11,310 bases of DNA from an uncultured Verrucomicrobia subdivision 3 bacterium (GTDB lineage: Bacteria > Verrucomicrobiota > Verrucomicrobiae > Limisphaerales > UBA11358), in NCBI GenBank assembly GCA_903847285.1, contig CAINDH010000022.1, positions 1 to 11,310 on the forward strand, in the 5' to 3' direction. The position numbers were made by a program, and so were the translations under genes. The notes below the pieces were generated by a model that saw nothing but the letters and a program-made list of their open reading frames with translations, was not told the DNA's origin and did no database searches. Positions 7,913 through 11,310 of this stretch are shown here, one piece after another (within the stretch, counting starts at the first letter, position 1; every line of letters begins with the position of its first letter).

Positions 7913-9364
7913 ATGAACGTCTTGCTCGCTAGCAGCGAAGTTTTTCCGTTCTCAAAAACCGGCGGCTTGGCGGACATGGTCGGGGCACTCGCTCGGGCGT
8001 TGGCGCAGGCCGGACACCAGGCGCACGTGGTCACACCGCTATATCGCGGCATCCGCGAAAAATTTCCACAGCTCAAACGCGAGGAGTGGGAATTCAATCT
8101 GCCGCTCGGAACGCAATGGATTCGCGGCGGCTTATGGTCACTGGAGCCGGAACGCGGGTTGAAAATTTATTTCGTAGAACAGCCGGATTTTTTTGACCGC
8201 GCTGGAATTTATCAGGAGAAAAATATCAGCTACGCGGACAATGCCGAGCGCTACATTTTTTTCAGCAAGTGCGTGGTCCATCTGGCGCGGTATCTGCCGT
8301 GGCGTGCAGAGGTGGTTCACGTTCATGATTGGCAGGTGGCGTTAGTTCCCGCCATGTTGCAGCAACAGGAGCGGGAAGGGTGGATCAACGCACCGCACAG
8401 TTGTCTAACCATTCACAATCTCGCGTATCAGGGGGTTTTTCACGGAGAAGCATTCGAACTCACCAACCTCGCGCCGGATTTTTTTGTGCCCGGCGCGGCG
8501 GAATATTTTGGACTGCTCAACTGCCTCAAGGCAGGCATTGCGCTGGCGGACGTCATTACGACGGTCAGTCCCCGTTACGCCCGCGAAATCACGACGGAGG
8601 AATTCGGCTGCGGCCTGGACGATTTGTTGCGGCGGCGCCAAGACCGACTCATTGGAATTCTCAATGGCGTAGATTACGGCGAATGGAATACGACAAAAAA
8701 CCAGCACCTTTTTAAATCATTTTCAGTAACACGCATGAATGGCAAGGCGGCGAACAAGTCCGCTTTGCAAAAACTCGTGGGACTCCCGGAAAAAAAGTCC
8801 GTCCCTCTCTACGGAACTATCTCGCGGCTCGCAGAACAAAAGGGTGTGGACATCCAACTCGGATCGCTTGAGGAAATATTGAACGCTGACATCCAATTTG
8901 TGCAGCTTGGCAGTGGTTCGCCTGAGTTTGAGGCCGCTTACCGCACCCTAGCCGCTCGGTTTCCAACCAAGGTTTCCGTGCGCTTTGGCTACGACGAATC
9001 GCTCGCGCACCGCATTGAGGCCGGCTGTGATTTTTTCCTGATGCCGTCCCGCTTTGAACCGTGCGGCCTTAACCAGATGTATAGTTTGCGCTATGGAACG
9101 ATTCCTATCGTGCGCGCCGTCGGCGGCCTGGATGACACAGTGATTGATTTTAATGAATCGAGCAAACTAGCTAACGGCGTAAAGTTTTTTGAATATTCGG
9201 CGCGCGCTTTAACCAAAGCCATCCGCAAATCACTGGCTATTTACGGTGATGCTGAATTATTAAAGCGTTATCGCCGAAGCGGAATGAAGAGTGATTTTTC
9301 TTGGCACAACACAGTCGGCAAATATTTGACAGCCTATCAAAACTCTAAGCTGGAACTGAAATAG
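7913..9364 (+). CDS. glgA: Glycogen (starch) synthase, ADP-glucose type
   Basis: This is a GT5-family retaining glucosyltransferase of 483 residues, close to the 477 of the E. coli enzyme. It transfers glucose from ADP-glucose to the non-reducing end of alpha-1,4-glucan in the cytoplasm. The N-terminal half has KTGGLADMVGAL at 15-26, whose KTGGL lysine contacts ADP-glucose, then HDWQ at 138-141 and IHNLAYQG at 167-174. The linker NGVDYGEWN at 251-259 is followed by GKAANKSALQ. The C-terminal GT-B half has SRLAEQKG at 304-311 (Arg305 and Lys310 bind the phosphates), SRFEPCGLNQMYSLRYG at 379-395 with the catalytic-site Glu382, and GGLDDTV at 404-410. The ATG at 7913 starts 5 bp after serS with no Shine-Dalgarno sequence, so translation probably follows serS on a shared transcript. 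No other glycogen gene is present in the window. Confidence 0.96.
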   Translation: MNVLLASSEVFPFSKTGGLADMVGALARALAQAGHQAHVVTPLYRGIREKFPQLKREEWEFNLPLGTQWIRGGLWSLEPERGLKIYFVEQPDFFDRAGIYQEKNISYADNAERYIFFSKCVVHLARYLPWRAEVVHVHDWQVALVPAMLQQQEREGWINAPHSCLTIHNLAYQGVFHGEAFELTNLAPDFFVPGAAEYFGLLNCLKAGIALADVITTVSPRYAREITTEEFGCGLDDLLRRRQDRLIGILNGVDYGEWNTTKNQHLFKSFSVTRMNGKAANKSALQKLVGLPEKKSVPLYGTISRLAEQKGVDIQLGSLEEILNADIQFVQLGSGSPEFEAAYRTLAARFPTKVSVRFGYDESLAHRIEAGCDFFLMPSRFEPCGLNQMYSLRYGTIPIVRAVGGLDDTVIDFNESSKLANGVKFFEYSARALTKAIRKSLAIYGDAELLKRYRRSGMKSDFSWHNTVGKYLTAYQNSKLELK

Positions 9365-9419
9365 AGTAAATATAACAAACATTGTGAGTCGTTAATTAAA
9401 AACCCGTGTTAAAACGGTG

Positions 9420-9531
9420 CGTCGCCTGAATCCACGGCGAATTTCAGCAAAGCAAGCCCGGTTTGGGAGTGGAAACCTAAACCGGGCAACTTTGAAACGC
9501 CGGTTGGCTTGAAATTCGCAATCAGGCGGCG
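9420..9531 (+). promoter_or_regulatory. Long structured hairpin ahead of the small-gene cassette; candidate RNA leader element
   Basis: Four nested helices can form. The outer one pairs 9420-9429 with 9522-9531 (10 bp, one G.U). Next, 9437-9446 pairs with 9510-9519 (10 perfect bp). Then 9451-9455 pairs with 9504-9509 (5 bp with one bulged base). The apical one pairs 9456-9467 with 9476-9487 (12 bp, one G.U) around an 8-nt loop. Internal loops lie at 9430-9436/9520-9521 and 9488-9503. An AGGCGG at 9524-9529, five bases before the ATG at 9535, falls mostly inside the outer helix, so folding could hide the ribosome site. I do not recognise a known RNA family. It may equally be a DNA element such as a REP/MITE-like palindrome. 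There is no T run after the apical stem, so it is a poor terminator. The rest of the 9365-9534 gap is AT-rich, with a TATAAC at 9371-9376 but no convincing -35 partner. Confidence 0.6.
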
Positions 9532-9534
9532 GCT

Positions 9535-10053
9535 ATGCTGAAACAAAAAGCGTTCCGTCTCACGGTTCGTCCGGTTCCGGGTGAATCAATCGCAGAATTC
9601 AATTTCCGTCAGGGCGATTTATCGTCTCGGCTGAAATCTCAAGGGCAAAACTCCGTATCTCCTCAAAAACTCCTCTGTGACCTGTTAAAGCGTCACGCGC
9701 GTTTGGTTATGGGCGACGTGAACCGTTGCCAGCCGGACACGATAGCGGCTCACTTGGCGCGTCTTGAAAGCCTGTGCGAGTTGTCAGAACACTTCATCCG
9801 GCATGACTTCGCGGAAACACCAGAAAGCCGATTGTCCGGGCGGCAACTTGCCTATCCGGTGACGTTGGCTGACTTCGTGGCGTGCATGGAATTAACCCGG
9901 CGCAATCATCGTTGCCCGGAATTCGTAAATCCAGCTGAGGACTTTTACCGCGAAATAATTTCGCGGCTGGAAACAATTGCTTTCTTCGTCTCGCAAAATC
10001 CCAAAACAAACACTGTTGAAATCGAGGACCTATCAAATGAAAAATCCGACTGA
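9535..10053 (+). CDS. Hypothetical protein, first gene of the small-gene cassette
   Basis: This 172-residue protein belongs to no family I recognise. It looks soluble and mostly helical, with mixed charge and no signal peptide or membrane segment. Its centre (about residues 45-90) is rich in Leu, Arg and His, including the run LLCDLLKRHARLVMGDVNRC, and its C-terminal part contains AEDFYREIISRLETIAFFV. The tail is acidic. The ATG at 9535 is the first start available, because an in-frame TGA lies at 9493-9495 with no ATG, GTG or TTG between. AGGCGG five bases upstream can act as a Shine-Dalgarno sequence. The next gene begins inside its last codons (17-bp overlap). Phage-like or other accessory origin is suggested only by context. 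Confidence 0.72.
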   Translation: MLKQKAFRLTVRPVPGESIAEFNFRQGDLSSRLKSQGQNSVSPQKLLCDLLKRHARLVMGDVNRCQPDTIAAHLARLESLCELSEHFIRHDFAETPESRLSGRQLAYPVTLADFVACMELTRRNHRCPEFVNPAEDFYREIISRLETIAFFVSQNPKTNTVEIEDLSNEKSD

Positions 10054-10333
10054 ACTAATTAAAATTTTTTTGCTTAATTCATCCTGGGCGATACGCGAGC
10101 CAAAATTGTGCAAGGCGGCATTTTTGGCGAGGCGTATCACTCAAGACGAATTCACCGTTGCCGTGCTTCATGCTCTGATTCAATTTCCGGGCGATTGGCG
10201 GGCGGTGGCTGAATTTCTGAATTCAACCGGGCAACCGAAAAACCGCGTGGACAAATTCAGAAAATGGGCGGCTGAGATAACGTCCCCTGCCCGGCGCGGT
10301 TTCCTGCTGACGTGGAAAGGCGGTGCGTCGTGA
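10037..10333 (+). CDS. Hypothetical protein of 98 residues, cassette gene 2
   Basis: I know no family for this small, basic protein. The open frame reaches back to 9977, but the ATG at 10037 is preferred: GAGGA lies at 10024-10028, eight bases upstream, and it leaves only a 17-bp overlap with the preceding gene. The middle, AAFLARRITQDEFTVAVLHA, has the feel of a short helical regulatory protein, and it is followed by GDWRAVAEFLN. The C-terminus is Arg/Lys-rich (KNRVDKFRKWAAEI). A helix-turn-helix nucleic-acid binder is possible but cannot be demonstrated by eye. Its TGA overlaps the next gene's GTG as GTGA. Confidence 0.65.
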   Translation: MKNPTELIKIFLLNSSWAIREPKLCKAAFLARRITQDEFTVAVLHALIQFPGDWRAVAEFLNSTGQPKNRVDKFRKWAAEITSPARRGFLLTWKGGAS

Positions 10334-10644
10334 AAGTGGCTTTAGAAATGGAACGCTCACCTTTCCTGCTTTGCGATGGTGCGGGAATTCCTAAAAAGGA
10401 AATTCTGCGCGGCGGCGGCTGGAGGAAATTTATTCTATACGATGGCGGCAAACTAAAAGGCGTGTGCATGGGCGAAGCGGCAGGCGCAGCGGCACGATTT
10501 AACCGAATGGGATTCCGTTTCTTCGCGGCTGGCACTTGGCAGGCCGACAAACCCGTAGCACCGGGCTTGCTACCGCCAATTTTGCCCGAAGTGCTAAACG
10601 TGATTCACGGGACCGAACAGACAGAAATGGAGTGTGCGCCGTGA
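10330..10644 (+). CDS. Hypothetical protein of 104 residues, cassette gene 3
   Basis: I do not recognise this protein. The GTG at 10330 overlaps the previous stop (GTGA) and follows an AAAGGCGG stretch at 10316-10323, which is preferable to the upstream GTG at 10312. The product starts MKVALEMERSPFLLCDG and contains ILRGGGWRKFILYDGGKLKG, which reads like a compact beta-rich fold, followed by a Gly/Ala stretch and FNRMGFRFFAAG. No membrane segment or catalytic motif is visible. Its end, TEMECAP, overlaps the next gene, again as GTGA, so translation of genes 2, 3 and 4 is likely coupled. Confidence 0.65.
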   Translation: MKVALEMERSPFLLCDGAGIPKKEILRGGGWRKFILYDGGKLKGVCMGEAAGAAARFNRMGFRFFAAGTWQADKPVAPGLLPPILPEVLNVIHGTEQTEMECAP

Positions 10645-10796
10645 AAAAAGGTGAAAGAAAAGTGAAGTGTCCGCAATGCCGTGGAAAACGAACCGAGTTT
10701 GATTATTCGGCGTGTGTGTTTCTCGCGTGGCATCCGGTTGGGGTCCGTGCGTGTTCGCGGTGCATGGGCACCGGATTTATTTTCGTGCGCGGCTAA
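10641..10796 (+). CDS. 51-residue zinc-ribbon protein, cassette gene 4
   Basis: The GTG at 10641 overlaps the stop of gene 3 as GTGA, and GGAG lies at 10629-10632, eight bases upstream. This starts the frame at MKKGERKVKCPQC. Two cysteine knuckles, CPQCRGK near residues 10-16 and CSRCMGTGF near 38-46, are separated by about 24 residues. This is the spacing of a single zinc-ribbon domain, and the second knuckle resembles the CxxCxGxG repeat of DnaJ and other small zinc proteins. The rest is too short for more. It could bind nucleic acid or act as a small adaptor. The TAA at 10794-10796 is followed by a 15-bp gap before the next frame. Confidence 0.72.
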   Translation: MKKGERKVKCPQCRGKRTEFDYSACVFLAWHPVGVRACSRCMGTGFIFVRG

Positions 10797-10811
10797 TCCC
10801 CTTCCTTGTCA

Positions 10812-10958
10812 ATGAGTCACAATTCAGACAACTCTAAAAAGCCGGTTCTCCCCGTGATCTGGGTGATGGATTGTGGCGAGGCAAAATGCGCATGGTTTCA
10901 CCTTGCTCTTAAGTGGGGCGATGCTGAGCCCGTGCAAATTGATTTTTCCACGAATTAA
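10812..10958 (+). CDS. Possible 48-residue small protein, cassette gene 5
   Basis: An ATG at 10812 opens a frame of 48 codons ending in TAA at 10956-10958. The N-terminus is polar (MSHNSDNSKKPVLP), followed by VIWVMDCGEAKCAWFHLALK and the tail AEPVQIDFSTN. No family is recognised. There is no clear Shine-Dalgarno sequence (the preceding bases are CCTTCCTTGTCA), so the support is its position between two cassette genes and its fit between stop and start codons. Its end motif PVQIDF recurs as PVQTDF near the start of the next frame. It could also be a chance frame. Confidence 0.48.
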   Translation: MSHNSDNSKKPVLPVIWVMDCGEAKCAWFHLALKWGDAEPVQIDFSTN

Positions 10959-11027
10959 AAAATGTCAATTTCTGAAAATTTCCACGCGGGCGAATTGTCG
11001 CCAGTTAAACCCGTGCAAACGGATTTT
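10929..11027 (+). repeat. 18-bp imperfect direct repeat spanning two adjacent small genes
   Basis: CCCGTGCAAATTGATTTT at 10929-10946 and CCCGTGCAAACGGATTTT at 11010-11027 match at 16 of 18 positions, 81 bp apart. Both are read in the same codon phase, as PVQIDF at the end of one frame and PVQTDF near the start of the next. Confidence 0.55.
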
Positions 11028-11310
11028 ACTGCGCGAATGTTGAACGGATCGCAGGCAAAAACGGCTTTTGCGTTGCGGTTGAACTGCGAAAAGCTGGTTT
11101 GCGGTGATGGGCAAGGGCATCTGGCCACGGATCCGGCCACGGGGCGTAAATTCTGGAAAGTGGAAAAACCTGAGTTCTTAAATTCTACAGGTTTCCTCAC
11201 TCTGACGGCTGGGGATTACTTTTGCAGTTTTCACGGCTTGCAAGTTCCGACGATCGACGAAAAAAATTTCTGTCCGTGCTGCGGAAATCGCATGCATTTC
11301 GTGAAGGTGC
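10962..11310 (+). CDS. Hypothetical protein with a CxxC metal-site-like motif, cassette gene 6 (3' end missing)
   Basis: The ATG at 10962 begins 3 bp after the previous stop and the frame stays open to the window edge (116 residues so far). It starts MSISENFHAGELSPVKPVQT. Cys/His residues cluster late: GDYFCSFHG, then NFCPCCGNRMHF near residues 103-114, which look like a zinc ribbon built from CxxH- and CxxC-type pairs. The middle contains AFALRLNCEKLVCGDGQGHL, so further cysteines may take part. No Shine-Dalgarno sequence is visible; the upstream bases are an A run. No family is recognised. Domains beyond the edge could change this view. Confidence 0.62.
   Translation, partial: MSISENFHAGELSPVKPVQTDFTARMLNGSQAKTAFALRLNCEKLVCGDGQGHLATDPATGRKFWKVEKPEFLNSTGFLTLTAGDYFCSFHGLQVPTIDEKNFCPCCGNRMHFVKV

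Noticed and set aside
9456..9487. GC-rich hairpin read as a rho-independent terminator of glgA.
   Set aside because: No T run follows (AACTTTGAAAC), and the stem is nested in longer helices, so it fits better as part of the structured element.
9420..9534. Integron attC site or retron msr-msd locus.
   Set aside because: No GTTRRRY core site or integron integrase is visible, and the following gene has no reverse transcriptase motifs such as YxDD.
10385..10405. Small inverted repeat (GAATTCCT / AGGAAATTC) around an A-rich loop.
   Set aside because: It lies inside the third cassette gene, is only 8 bp with one bulge, and AT-rich palindromes of this size are expected by chance.

Overview
The window looks like a piece of a bacterial chromosome from the Planctomycetes-Verrucomicrobia group, most likely a verrucomicrobium. 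The taxonomic signs are a Tat-exported Gfo/Idh/MocA oxidoreductase with the 'VYVQKP' form of the dinucleotide-domain signature, a secreted VCBS/FG-GAP repeat protein, starts that mostly lack Shine-Dalgarno sequences, and moderately GC-rich DNA. This placement is inference, because there is no rRNA in the window.

Region 1 (1-2526, + strand) holds the last codons of what is probably an AMP-forming acyl-ACP/CoA ligase, then a 772-residue secreted beta-propeller-type protein with ten Asp-rich calcium-type loops. A strong hairpin at 2545-2582 separates it from the convergent genes.

Region 2 (2598-6452, - strand) is a probable three-gene operon, read from right to left. It encodes a polytopic Agl23-like (TIGR03663-type) membrane protein, an ApbE-type FAD:protein FMN transferase whose ATG overlaps the preceding stop as ATGA, and the Tat-exported Gfo/Idh/MocA oxidoreductase. 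A 153-bp divergent promoter region separates it from the next block.

Region 3 (6606-9364, + strand) is a tight pair of housekeeping genes, seryl-tRNA synthetase (serS) and glycogen synthase (glgA), 5 bp apart. A perfect TATAAT box ends only 6 bases before the serS GTG, so the serS transcript is probably leaderless.

Region 4 (9365-11310, + strand) is the least explained part. A 112-nt segment that can fold into a long four-helix hairpin ends 3 nt before the start of a run of six small genes I do not recognise. The first four overlap head to tail (17 bp, then two GTGA overlaps), and the second to fourth have recognisable Shine-Dalgarno sequences, unlike the genes to the left. Two products carry CxxC zinc-ribbon-like motifs. 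This resembles the start of a prophage-like or other accessory element next to the serS-glgA block. No integrase, terminase, transposase or att site is visible, so that origin is unproven. It is the best candidate in the window for something undescribed.
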